This document shows positions 52,261-62,040 of a stretch of 64,000 nucleotides of DNA, one piece after another. Origin of the DNA: CADEEN01 sp963751775. GTDB lineage: Bacteria; Pseudomonadota; Gammaproteobacteria; Burkholderiales; Burkholderiaceae_C. Location: the NCBI GenBank assembly GCA_963751775.1, contig CAVVVW010000003.1, forward strand, positions 186,001 through 250,000, written 5' to 3'. Each line of letters opens with the position of its first letter. The stretch's first letter is position 1. Made by a program: the position numbers and the translations under genes. The notes below the pieces were generated by a model. The model ran no database searches. It saw nothing but the letters and a program-made list of their open reading frames with translations, and was not told the DNA's origin.

Positions 52261-52785
52261 ATGCGACGAAGCCCCGAAGTCGAAATCACGCGCCAGGACT
52301 TGTGTGATGCGATTGGAGAACTCGATGCGGCGGAAGAAGCCGGTGAGCCGGCACGTCTGAGCCAGGCCCTGGCCCGTGTCGGCCGCTGCCACCGCCGTCT
52401 GGGCGGGCTGGCCGAAGCCGATTGGTACGTCAAGCGCGGCCTGCAATTGGCGCGCGGCCTGTCGGCCGTCGACGCCACCATCGACGCGCTGTGCGAAGTG
52501 GCCGAGTTGTCGGTCGACCGCGCCGACCTGCTCGAACGGCAGAACGAGCCGCGAGGCGCGCGGCGCCTGCGCGACGTCGCACGCGACCACGGCTTCGAGG
52601 CCGCGCGACTGGCGCTGTGCTCGACCGACCCGCAGTGGGAGATCACGGTGCTGCTGCGCGTGGCCGACCTGTTCGAACACCTGGGCGACCAGGACGACGC
52701 GATCACGCTGCAATGCCGCGCGCTGGGCCTGATGACCGGCGCGGCCGACGCCGGCGCCAAGGCCGGGCAGACCGCCACGGCCTGA
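52261..52785 (+). CDS. Hypothetical alpha-helical (TPR-like) protein
   Basis: A 174-residue, almost fully helical protein: LCDAIGELDAAEEAGEPARL, SQALARVGRCHRRLGGLAEA, DWYVKRGLQLARGLSAVDAT and VLLRVADLFEHLGDQDDAIT look like degenerate TPR pairs. There are no membrane segments or catalytic motifs. The upstream in-frame extension is rejected because the promoter-like sequence lies there. It converges with the LysR gene 7 bases away. Probably a protein-protein interaction module; role unknown. Confidence 0.6.
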   Translation: MRRSPEVEITRQDLCDAIGELDAAEEAGEPARLSQALARVGRCHRRLGGLAEADWYVKRGLQLARGLSAVDATIDALCEVAELSVDRADLLERQNEPRGARRLRDVARDHGFEAARLALCSTDPQWEITVLLRVADLFEHLGDQDDAITLQCRALGLMTGAADAGAKAGQTATA

Positions 52786-52792
52786 GCCGGGC

Positions 52793-53701
52793 TCAGGCCG
52801 GCCGCCGCGCCTGCTCCAGCAGCCAGTCGGCCAGTGCCTGCACGGCCGGCTTGTGCCGCGCGGCAGGGTTGACGATGACGAAATAGCCGCGCGCGGAGGT
52901 CGTGCTGCGCTTGAACGGCGCCACCAGCGCACGCTTTCGCAGCAAGTGGTCGACCAGCGGCCGGCGACCCAGCACCACGCCCTGGCCGGCAATGGCGGCG
53001 GCGACCGCCGCGTCGTAGCTGGTGAAGGTCAGCGTTGCGGCCGGCTCGACGTCGCCGGCGCCGACCGCCTGCAGCCAGGATTGCCACTCGAGCGGCATGT
53101 CCGAGCCGGGCGCCATCGCCAGCTGGAGCAGCGTGTGCCGGGCCAGATCGGCCGGACCCTCGAGGGCCTGCGCGCGCAGCAGCGCGGGCGCGCATACCGG
53201 CTCCACGGTCTCGGCAAACAGCGCGGTGCCCGGGCTGGTGTCGAGCCGGCCATAGCGGATCGCGAGGTCGAAGCCTTCGCCGGCCAGCGAGCGGGCGTTA
53301 TAGGAGGTGTCGATGCGCACGTCGACGCCGGGGTGGGCGGCGACGAAGCCTTGCAGCCGTGGGATCAACCACAGTGAGGCCAGCCCGGGCGTGGTCGTCA
53401 GCGCCAACACATCGCGCCGCTGTGAGTGGCGGATCGTGGCCACCGCCTCGCGCACGCCGGCCAGCGCGGTGGCCACCGCGGCGGCGAGGCGGCGGCCGTC
53501 GTCGGTGAGGTCGAGCGCGCGGTGGCGGCGGCGAAACAGCGCGACGCCGAGTTCGTCTTCGAGCGCGGCGATCTGGCGGCTGACGGCCGACTGGGTCAGG
53601 AAGCGCTCGGCGGCCGCCTTGGTGAACGAAAGGTGCCGCGCGGCGGCGTCGAAGGCCGCCAGGCGATCGAATGCGGGCAGGCGCGGGTTGTCTCTTTGCA
53701 T
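52793..53701 (-). CDS. LysR family transcriptional regulator (GcvA-like)
   Basis: A 302-residue LysR regulator. The N-terminal helix-turn-helix is FDRLAAFDAAARHLSFTKAA...LTQSAVSRQIAALEDELG (about 11-55), with the GcvA-type phrase FTKAAAERFLTQSAVSRQI. The effector domain (about 90-300) includes TTTPGLASLWLIPRLQGF and VDVRIDTSYNARSLAGEGFD. It is divergent from the acetyltransferase gene across 187 bases and convergent with the helical protein. Its target is not evident; neighbouring genes are the natural candidates. Confidence 0.9.
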   Translation of the reverse strand: MQRDNPRLPAFDRLAAFDAAARHLSFTKAAAERFLTQSAVSRQIAALEDELGVALFRRRHRALDLTDDGRRLAAAVATALAGVREAVATIRHSQRRDVLALTTTPGLASLWLIPRLQGFVAAHPGVDVRIDTSYNARSLAGEGFDLAIRYGRLDTSPGTALFAETVEPVCAPALLRAQALEGPADLARHTLLQLAMAPGSDMPLEWQSWLQAVGAGDVEPAATLTFTSYDAAVAAAIAGQGVVLGRRPLVDHLLRKRALVAPFKRSTTSARGYFVIVNPAARHKPAVQALADWLLEQARRPA

Positions 53702-53838
53702 GACTGTGGGGAATGCAATGACTTCCGAATGAGCGTTTGAATGCCGAGGTGATTCTCGATGATTATGGATTCGCAGGCTGCGTCGTCAAGGAACCATGAA
53801 TGACGCCAGCGCATGCATGAAACGCCAAGGAGCCGACC

Positions 53839-53892
53839 ATGAACCGTGCCACTACCCCGCATCTCGCGCCGCAACGGAGGTCGCCGCTGTGA
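53839..53892 (+). CDS. Possible 17-codon leader peptide before the GNAT gene
   Basis: ATG at 53839 follows AAGGAG by 8 bases and reads MNRATTPHLAPQRRSPL before a TGA that overlaps the GTG of the next gene (GTGA). The strong ribosome site and overlap suggest translational coupling. Alternatively, a one-base error hides the true N-terminus of the GNAT protein. Confidence 0.3.
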   Translation: MNRATTPHLAPQRRSPL

Positions 53893-54461
53893 GCGCGCTG
53901 CCAGAAGCGATCGGCGCCGCGCCTTATCGCATCCACCGCTATCCGTCGCTGCTGATCGACCGCGTGACGCTGGCCGACGGCCGCATCGTGACGCTGCGCC
54001 CGGTGCTGCCGCAGGACGCCGATGCCGAGCAGACTTTCATCAGCGCGCTGTCGCCGCAATCGCGCCGCCGGCGCTTTCATGGCGCCATCAACGCGTTGCC
54101 CGAACGCGTGCTGGAGGCCATGACAGCCATCGACTACCAGCAGCAGTTGGCCCTGGTGGCCGAAGCCGCCGACGGCGACGGCGAGGCGCGGCTGGTGGCC
54201 GATGCGCGCTACGTGCTCACCGAACCCGGGCAAGCCGACTTCGCGATCGCGGTGGCCGACGACTGGCAGCACGTCGGTCTGGGGCGCACGTTGCTGCAGC
54301 GCCTGGCCCGCCAGGCCTGCCGCCAGGGCATCGGGCGGCTGCAAGGCACCGTGCTGGCCAGCAACGGCCCCATGCTGAGCCTGATGCGCAGCTGGGGCGC
54401 GACGCTGCGCGCCGACCCCGACGACGCCGACATGCTGCTCGCCAGCTTGCGCTGCGGCTGA
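53889..54461 (+). CDS. GNAT family N-acetyltransferase
   Basis: A protein of about 190 residues. The substrate-domain opening DGRIVTLRPVLPQDADAEQTF, the RRRRFHGAINALPE segment, and the acetyl-CoA loop WQHVGLGRTLLQRLARQACRQG (V-G-L-G-R-T pattern) are clear, followed by LASNGPMLSLMRSWGATL. This resembles the acetyltransferase domain of the protein-acetyltransferase Pat group. The GTG start at 53889 has GGAGG 10 bases upstream; an ATG at 53796 in the same frame is the alternative. Substrate unknown. Confidence 0.8.
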   Translation: MSALPEAIGAAPYRIHRYPSLLIDRVTLADGRIVTLRPVLPQDADAEQTFISALSPQSRRRRFHGAINALPERVLEAMTAIDYQQQLALVAEAADGDGEARLVADARYVLTEPGQADFAIAVADDWQHVGLGRTLLQRLARQACRQGIGRLQGTVLASNGPMLSLMRSWGATLRADPDDADMLLASLRCG

Positions 54462-54488
54462 CGCCGCGCATTGCGCTCAGCCAGCGGC

Positions 54489-57400
54489 TCAGCGCCGCAG
54501 CACCGGCGCCAGCGCGACGCCGGTGTGGCTGGCCGCGGCGACCACCTGCTCGGGCGTGCCGGCCACGACCACGCGGCCACCTTCGGCACCGCCTTCGGGG
54601 CCGAGGTCGATGATCCAGTCGGCTTCGGCGATGACGTCCAGATCGTGCTCGATCACGACCACGCTGTGGCCGCCGTCGACCAGCCGGTGCAGCACGCGGA
54701 TCAGGCGCTCGACATCGGCCATGTGCAGGCCGACGGTGGGCTCGTCGAGCACGTACAGCGTGTGCGGCGGCTTCTGGCCTCTTCGTGTCACGTCGTCGCG
54801 CACCTTGCGACAGTTCGGTGACCAGCTTGATGCGTTGCGCTTCGCCGCCGGAGAGCGTCGGCGAGGGCTGGCCCAGCGTCAGGTAGCCCAGGCCGACGTC
54901 GCGCAGCAACTGCAGCGGGTGCGCGATGGCCGGCATCGAGGCGAAGAACTCCGCCGCCTCGTCGACCTCCATGCGCAGCACGTCGCCGATGCTCTTTCCC
55001 CGCCAGCTCACGGCCAGCGTCTCCGGGTTGAAGCGCTGGCCGTGGCAGGAGTCGCAGGGCACCTTCACGTCGGGCAGGAAGCTCATCGCGATCGTGCGCA
55101 CGCCCTGGCCTTCGCAATCGGGGCAGCGACCCTGGCCGGTGTTGAAGGAAAAGCGGTTCGGCGCGTAGCCGCGGGCCTTGGCTTCGAGCGTTTCGGCGAA
55201 CAGCTTGCGGATCGCGTCCCAGAAGCCGATGTAGGTGGCCGGGCAGGAGCGCGGCGTCTTGCCGATCGGCGTCTGGTCGACCTCGAGCACGCGGTCGACG
55301 GCCTGCCAGCCGTCGAGCGCGGCGCAGCCGGCGAGCGCCGACTTGCCGCGCGTGCCGACCAGCGCCGCCACGTTGGCCAGCAGCACGTCGCGCGCCAGCG
55401 TGCTCTTGCCCGAGCCCGAGACGCCGCTGACCGCGACCAGCCGCTGCAGCGGCACCTGCACGTCGACCTGGTGCAGGTTGTGCAGCGAGGCGCCGCGCAG
55501 CGACAGCGCCGCGCCGCCGCCGGCGACGGCGCGGCGCGCCTGCAGCGGATGCTTCAGCGGGTGGGCCAGGAAGCGCCCGGTCACCGACTCGCTCTGCGCC
55601 GACAGGTCGGCCACGCTGCCCTGGGCCACCAGCCGGCCGCCGCGCTTGCCGGCGCCGGGGCCGATGTCGATGCGGTGCTCGGCGCGGCGGATGGTGTCTT
55701 CGTCGTGTTCGACCACCACCAGCGTGTTGCCCTTGGCGCTGAGCGTGGCCAGCGCGTCGAGCAGGATGCGGTTGTCGCGCGGGTGCAGGCCGATCGTCGG
55801 CTCGTCGAGCACGTAGCACACGCCCTGCAGGTTGCTGCCGAGTTGCGCCGCCAGGCGAATGCGCTGGGCTTCGCCGCCCGACAGCGTCGGTGCCGCCCGG
55901 TCCAGCGTCAGGTAACCCAGGCCGACCTGGTCGAGGAACTCGAGCCGGCTCTTGATTTCGCTGACCACGTCGCGCGCGATCTCGCCTCCGCTTCGCGGCC
56001 GACCAGCGCCAGGCCGGCGACCCAGCGCCGCGCGGCCTGCACCGACCAGGCCGCCACGCTGCCGATCGGCTGGCCGTCGAACGTCACGCCGCGCGCGGTG
56101 GCGTTCAGTCGCGTGCCCTGGCAGGCCGGGCAGGGCGTGCCGGCCAGGCCTTCGACCTCGGGCTCTTCGGACGGAAAACTCTGCTCGCGGCCCTTGTTGT
56201 CGTCGTCGGCTTCGAGTCGTCGAGCGCCTTGCGCTGCTCGCGCGTCAGCGCCAGCCCGGTGCCCACGCAGTGGCTGCACCAGCCGTGCTTGCTGTTGTAC
56301 GAGAACAGGCGTGGGTCGAGCTCGGCGTAGCTGGTGCCGCAGGTCGGGCAGGCGCGCTTGGTCGAGAAGACCTTCACGCTGCCGATGCCCGCGGTCGTCT
56401 CGCCGCTTTCCATCGCGCGCTGCAAGCCGTCGAGCGGCGTCAGCAGGTGCATCACGCCCTTGCCCAGGTCCAGCGCCTTGGCCAGCAGTTCGCGCAGCGC
56501 GGTCTCGTGTGCCGGGTCGATGTGCAGGTCACCGACCGGCAACTCGATGGTGTGTTCCTTGAAGCGGTCGATGCGCGGGAACGGATCGACCTTGACGAAC
56601 TCGCCGTCGATGCGCAGGTGACTGTGGCCGCGCGCCTTGGCCCACTTGGCCAGGTCGCTGTACACCCCCTTGCGGGCCACGACGAGCGGCGCCAGCAGGC
56701 CGACATGCTGGCCCCTGTGATCGCGCAGCAGTTGCGCGGCGATGCTCTCGGCGCTCTGCGGCCGCACGGCGGTGCCGTCCTTGGTGCAGTGCTGCAGGCC
56801 GAGCTTGACCCACAGCAGGCGCAGGAAGTGCCAGACCTCGGTCGCCGTGGCGACGGTGCTCTTGCGCCCGCCGCGCGACAGGCGCTGCTCGATGGCCACC
56901 GTCGGCGGGATGCCGTAGACCGCGTCGACCTCGGGTCGCCCCGCGGGCTGCACGATGCTGCGTGCGTAGGCGTTGAGCGATTCGAGATAGCGCCGCTGGC
57001 CCTCGTTGAACAGGATGTCGAAGGCCAGCGTGCTCTTGCCCGAACCCGAGACGCCGGTGACGACGCTGAACTTGCCGCGCGGGATCGAGACGTCGAGCGA
57101 TTTCAGGTTGTGCTCGCGGGCGTTGACGATGCGGATGTTGTTGTCGCCCTCCGGCCGTCGCCGCGCGCCGCGTACCGCGTGCTGCAAGCGGCCGGCCGTC
57201 CTCGACGCGCAAGGCCAGTCCGAGCGCGACTTCATAGTCGGCCAGCGCGCGGCCGGTGTGCGAAGTCGGGTGGTGGCGGATGTCTTCCGCCGTTCCGGCG
57301 AAGACCAGCTCGCCGCCGGCCTCGCCGCCTTCGGGGCCGAGGTCGATGACCCAGTCGGCGGCGCGGATCACATCCAGGTTGTGCTCGATGACGATCACCG

Positions 57401-60216
57401 AGTGGCCGCCGTCGAGCAGCTTGCGCAGCGCGCGCAACAGCTTGGCGATGTCGTCGAAATGCAGTCCGGTGGTCGGCTCGTCGAACAGGTACAGCGTGCC
57501 TTTCCTCGCCAGTCGCTGCGTCGGCGTGCGCATCAGGCCACCTTCGTGCTGCGCACTTCGGAAGTCGCCCTTGGGGCGGCCCGGCGGGCTCATGGCCTCG
57601 GCCAGGAAGCCGGCCAGCTTCAGGCGCTGCGCCTCGCCGCCCGACAGCGTGGGCACCGGCTGGCCCAGGCGCACGTATTCGAGGCCGACATCGACGATCG
57701 GCTGCAGCACGCGCTGCACTTCGCGGTCGTCGCGGAACAGGCGCACCGCCTCGCTGACCGTCAGGTCCAGCGTGTCGGCAATCGAGAGTTGGCGGTCGCC
57801 GCGCACGATCTTCACGTCGAGCAGCTCGGTACGGTAGCGGCGGCCGTCGCAATCGGGGCAGCGCAGGTAGACGTCGGACAGGAACTGCATCTCGACATGC
57901 TCGAAGCCCGAGCCGCCGCAGGTCGGGCAGCGGCCGTTGCCGGCGTTGAAGCTGAACATGCCGGCGCCGTAGCCGCGTTCGCGCGCCAGCGGCACCTCGG
58001 CGAACAGCTTGCGCAGCTCGTCGAAGGCGCCGACGTAGCTGGCCGGGTTCGAGCGCGTGGTCTTGCCGATCGGGCTCTGGTCGACGAACACCGCGTCGGC
58101 CAGCCAATCGGCGCCGAGCAGGCGGTCGTGCGCACCCGGCGTCTCGGTCGCCTTGCCGAACTGCCGCGCCAGCGCCGGGTACAGCAGGTCCTGCATCACG
58201 GTGCTCTTGCCCGAGCCCGAGACGCCCGTCACGGCGACCAGGTGCAGCAGCGGGAACTCGATCGTCACGCCCTTCAGGTTGTGCTCACGCGCGCCCTCGA
58301 GCACCAGCCGCGGCGTGCTGTCCGTGACCAGGCGCTTGATGCCACTGCCGACATGCTTGCGCGCGCCGAGGTAGGCGCCGGTCAGCGTGTCGGCGCGCCG
58401 GGCCTGGTCGGGCGTGCCGTCGAACACGATCTGGCCACCGCGCTCGCCGGGGCCGGGCCCCATGTCGATCAGGCGGTCGGCGGCCAGCATCACGGCCGGG
58501 TCGTGCTCGACCACGACCAGCGTATTGCCGGCGTCGCGCAGCCGGTGCATGGCCTCGACGATGCGGCCCATGTCGCGCGGGTGCAGGCCGATGCTCGGCT
58601 CGTCGAGCACGAACATGGTGTTGACCAGCGAGGTGCCGAGCGCGGTGGTCAGGTTGATGCGCTGCACCTCGCCGCCGGAGAGCGTGCGGCTCTGGCGGTC
58701 CAGCGTCAGGTAGCCGATGCCGACGTCGCACAGGTACTTGAGCCGGGTGCGGATCTCATCCAGCAGCAGCTTCAGCGCCTCGTCGCGCATCGCGTCGGGC
58801 AGCGACAGCACATCGAAGAAGCGGCGCAGGCGGTCGATCGGCAGGCGCATCAGGTCGTGCAGCGCCAGGCCGTCGTGGGCTTCGAGTTGTTCGCGCGACC
58901 AGGCCACGCCGCTGGGCATGAACCGTTCGGCCGGTGGCAAGGCGGCATCGGCATTGGCCTTGCTGCCCAGACGCCACAGCAGGGCCTCGGTCTTCAGCCG
59001 CGCGCCGCCGCAGACCGGGCAGGGCGTGTAGCTGCGGTACTTGGACAAGAGCACGCGGATGTGCATCTTGTAGGCCTTGCTCTCGAGGTATTCGAAGAAG
59101 CGGCGCACGCCGTACCACTGCTGGTTCCACTTGCCGTTCCAGTTCGGCGAGCCGTCGATGACCCAGGCCCGCTGCGCGGGTGTCAGGTGGGTCCAGGCCG
59201 TGTCGCGCGGGATGCCGGCCTCGCCGGCGTACTTCATCAGGTCGTCCTGGCACTCCTTCCAGGCTGGGGTCTGGATCGTCTTGATGGCGCCGCTGCGCAG
59301 CGTCTTGCGCTCGTCGGGGATGACCAGGCCGAAGTCGATCCCGATCACGCGACCGAAGCCACGGCAGGTGTCGCAGGCGCCGAAGGCCGAGTTGAACGAG
59401 AACAGCGCCGGCTGCGGGTCGCTGTAGCGCAGGTCGCTCTCCGGGCAGTGCAGGCCGGTCGACCAGCGCCAGAGCTGCGCTTCCTGGCCGTCGATCTGGG
59501 CGTAGACATTGACGCGGCCGCTGCCGCGCTTCAGGGCCAGCTCGATCGCCTCGACGATGCGCACCTTCTCGGCGGCCGAGGCGCGGAAGCGGTCGACGAC
59601 GACGTCGAGCACCTTGCGTGCGCCGACCGTGCGCTCGGCCTGGACACGGGTGAACCCGCTCGCCGCCAGCCACTGCTCGATCTGCTCGGCCGACGTCTCG
59701 GCCGGCAACTCGACCGGCATGGTCACGACCAGCCGCGGGTCGCCGCTGGCTTCCCAGCGCGTTCTGGGCGGCCCGGCGAGGCGGCTGCGCCGCCATCAGC
59801 TCGGCGCAGATCGTCTCCGGCGTGTCGTGCCGCACCAGCAGGCCGGTCTGCCGGTCGTACAGCTGGGCCGCCCGCGCATACAGCAGCTTGAGGTGGTCGT
59901 TCAGCTCGGTCATCGTGCCGACCGTCGAACGCGAGCTGCGCACCGGGTTGGTCTGGTCGATCGCGATCGCCGGCGGCACGCCGTCGACGCGGTCCACCGC
60001 CGGCCGGTCCATGCGCTCGAGGAACTGCCGCGCATAGGCCGAAAAGGTTTCGACATAGCGCCGCTGGCCCTCGGCATAGAGCGTGTCGAATACCAGGCTC
60101 GACTTGCCCGACCCGCTGGGGCCGGTGACCACCGTCATCTCGCCGGTGCGGATGTCGAGGTCGACGTTCTTCAGGTTGTGCTGGCGTGCGCCGCGGATGC
60201 GGATCAGGCCGCTCAT
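54489..60216 (-). CDS. uvrA: Double-length UvrA-family excinuclease ATPase (about five frameshifts)
   Basis: Two complete UvrA units in one gene of about 1,909 codons. The N-terminal unit starts MSGLIRIRGARQHNLKNVDL with Walker A GPSGSGKSS; a second Walker A is GVSGSGKST after SLHLVAV-type sequence. A second full unit starts NNIRIVNAREHNLKSLDVSI, again with two GVSGSGKST motifs. Each unit has ABC signatures (LSGGEVQRINL, LSGGEAQRLKL, LSGGEAQRIRL, LSGGEAQRIKL) and zinc-module cysteines. Breaks lie near 59760, 57175, 56215, 55985 and 54805. Such tandem UvrA paralogues occur in Burkholderiales beside the normal UvrA; the role is in DNA damage recognition or export-like resistance, unproven. Confidence 0.85.
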
Positions 60217-60242
60217 GGCAGGCTCTCAGGCTAGGGGGCCGA

Positions 60243-60372
60243 ACATTCTAGAGACAGATGACAGCCCCAAGACGCCTGCGGCGTCGCCCCCAGGACCCGG
60301 TAGGGGCCATGTGTGACCCCTGGGAACACGGGCCCCGCTTGGGAGCGGCCCGGCGCTGGCCCATGGACCCGA
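60243..60372. repeat. GC-rich intergenic repeat
   Basis: The gap before uvrA contains GACGCCTGCGGCGTC (a GACGCC-GGCGTC dyad), then CGCCCCCAGG and GACCCCTGGG blocks similar to those at 12.06 kb. This supports a dispersed repeat family in this genome. No gene is seen. Confidence 0.55.
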
Positions 60373-61818
60373 TCAGCCCATCAGGATCGACACCGACTTG
60401 GTCACCAGGTAGGCGTCGAGCGCCTCGGGCCCGCCCTCGCTGCCGTAGCCCGAATCCTTGACCCCGCCGAAAGGCATTTCGGGCAGCGCCAGCGCCGGCT
60501 GGTTGATCCACAGCATGCCGACCTCGAGCCGCTGCGACAGCGCGTGCGCGGTGGCCAGCGACTTGGTGTAGGCGTAGCTCGCCAGGCCGTACGGCAGGCG
60601 GTTGCTCTCGGTGATGGCTTCGTCGAGCGTGTCGAAGCCGCGGATCGCGGCCAGCGGGCCGAACGGCTCCTGGTTGAAGACCATCGCGTCGAGCGGCACT
60701 TCGGTCAGCACGGTGGGCGCGAAGTAGTTGCCGGTCGAGCCGATGCGCTCGCCGCCGAGCGCGACCTTGGCGCCGCGCTTGACCGCGTCGGCGGTGATCT
60801 GCTCCATCGCCGCCAGGCGCCGCGGATTGGCCAGCGGACCCATCGTCGTGTCTGCTTCGAGGCCCGCGCCGACCTTGAGCTTTTGCGTCTGTGCCACCAG
60901 CGCACGCTCGAACTCGGCGCGGATGGCGTTGTGGACCAGGAAGCGCGTCGGCGAGATGCAGACCTGGCCGGCATTGCGGAACTTGGCCGCGCCCGCGGCC
61001 TTCACGGCCTGGGCGATGTCGGCGTCCTCGGCCACGATCACCGGCGCATGGCCGCCGAGTTCCATCGTCGCGCGCTTCATGTGCTGGCCGGCCATCGCCG
61101 CCAGTTGCTTGCCGACCGGCGTCGAGCCGGTGAAGGTGATCTTGCGGATCACCGGGTGCGCGATCAGGTAGGCCGAGATCTCGGCCGGGTTGCCGTACAC
61201 CAGGCCGATCACGCCGGCGGGCACACCCGCGTCGGCAAAGGCCTTCAGCAGCGCCGCCGGCGAGGCCGGGGTCTCTTCCGGCGCCTTGACGATGATCGAG
61301 CAGCCGGTGGCCAGCGCCGCGCAGACCTTGCGCACGACCTGGTTGATCGGGAAGTTCCACGGCGTGAAGGCGGCGACCGGGCCCACCGGCTCCTTCAGCA
61401 CCGTCTGCTGCACGGCCATGTTGCGCGGCGGCACGATGCGGCCATAGATGCGGCGGCTCTCGTCGGCGAACCACTCGATGATGTCGGCCGACATCAACGT
61501 TTCGCCCTTGGCCTCGGCCAGCGGCTTGCCTTGCTCCTGGCTCATCATGGTGGCGATCGCGTCGGCGCGTTCGCGCATCAACGCGGCGGCGGCGCGCATC
61601 AGCTTGGCGCGTTCGATCGCCGGCGTGGCGCGCCAGACGGCAAAGCCCTTGTCGGCGGCGGCCAGCGCGCGGTCGAGGTCGGCAATGCCGGCATGGGCCA
61701 CGCGGCCGATCTCGGCGCCGGTGGCGGGGTTGACGACAGGCAGCGTGCGGCCGTCGGCGGCATCGCACCACTGGCCGGCGATGAGCAATTGGGTGTGGGG
61801 GTAGGTCGGGGTGGGCAT
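60373..61818 (-). CDS. NAD(P)-dependent succinate-semialdehyde dehydrogenase family protein
   Basis: A 481-residue aldehyde dehydrogenase with an intact frame. The start MPTPTYPHTQLLIAGQWCDA, FTPWNFPINQVVRKVCAAL, the base glutamate in ATMELGGHAPVIV, the catalytic cysteine in NAGQVCISPTRFLV, and the ending MPFGGVKDSGYGSEGGPEAL match GabD-type enzymes. It would feed semialdehydes such as succinate semialdehyde into central metabolism; other omega-oxo acids are possible. It is transcribed alone, divergent from the patatin gene, and distinct from the two other aldehyde dehydrogenases in the window. Confidence 0.88.
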   Translation of the reverse strand: MPTPTYPHTQLLIAGQWCDAADGRTLPVVNPATGAEIGRVAHAGIADLDRALAAADKGFAVWRATPAIERAKLMRAAAALMRERADAIATMMSQEQGKPLAEAKGETLMSADIIEWFADESRRIYGRIVPPRNMAVQQTVLKEPVGPVAAFTPWNFPINQVVRKVCAALATGCSIIVKAPEETPASPAALLKAFADAGVPAGVIGLVYGNPAEISAYLIAHPVIRKITFTGSTPVGKQLAAMAGQHMKRATMELGGHAPVIVAEDADIAQAVKAAGAAKFRNAGQVCISPTRFLVHNAIRAEFERALVAQTQKLKVGAGLEADTTMGPLANPRRLAAMEQITADAVKRGAKVALGGERIGSTGNYFAPTVLTEVPLDAMVFNQEPFGPLAAIRGFDTLDEAITESNRLPYGLASYAYTKSLATAHALSQRLEVGMLWINQPALALPEMPFGGVKDSGYGSEGGPEALDAYLVTKSVSILMG

Positions 61819-62040
61819 GGTGGGTGGCGGTTCTTGGGGAGACGAGTCCCTATTGTCCCTCCGGGTCGCGCTCTGCCGGGCCGCGCCCCGCCGGGGCGGG
61901 ATCCGGCGCGTCAACGCATGGCGCAGAGGCCCGGCCGGCCAGCGGGCCCGGAAATTCATCCCGCGAAGGCCAACCGCCGGCCCCACGCCGCCATCGAGCA
62001 CGTATCCTTGCGGGCCGTCGACCCTCGGGATGCCAAGACG
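61819..62040. promoter_or_regulatory. Divergent region with GC-rich repeat before the patatin gene
   Basis: These 222 bases contain GCCCC-GCC-GGGGC at about 61884-61896 within a GC-rich repeat-like block, and no clear sigma70 promoter. No gene is seen. Confidence 0.4.
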
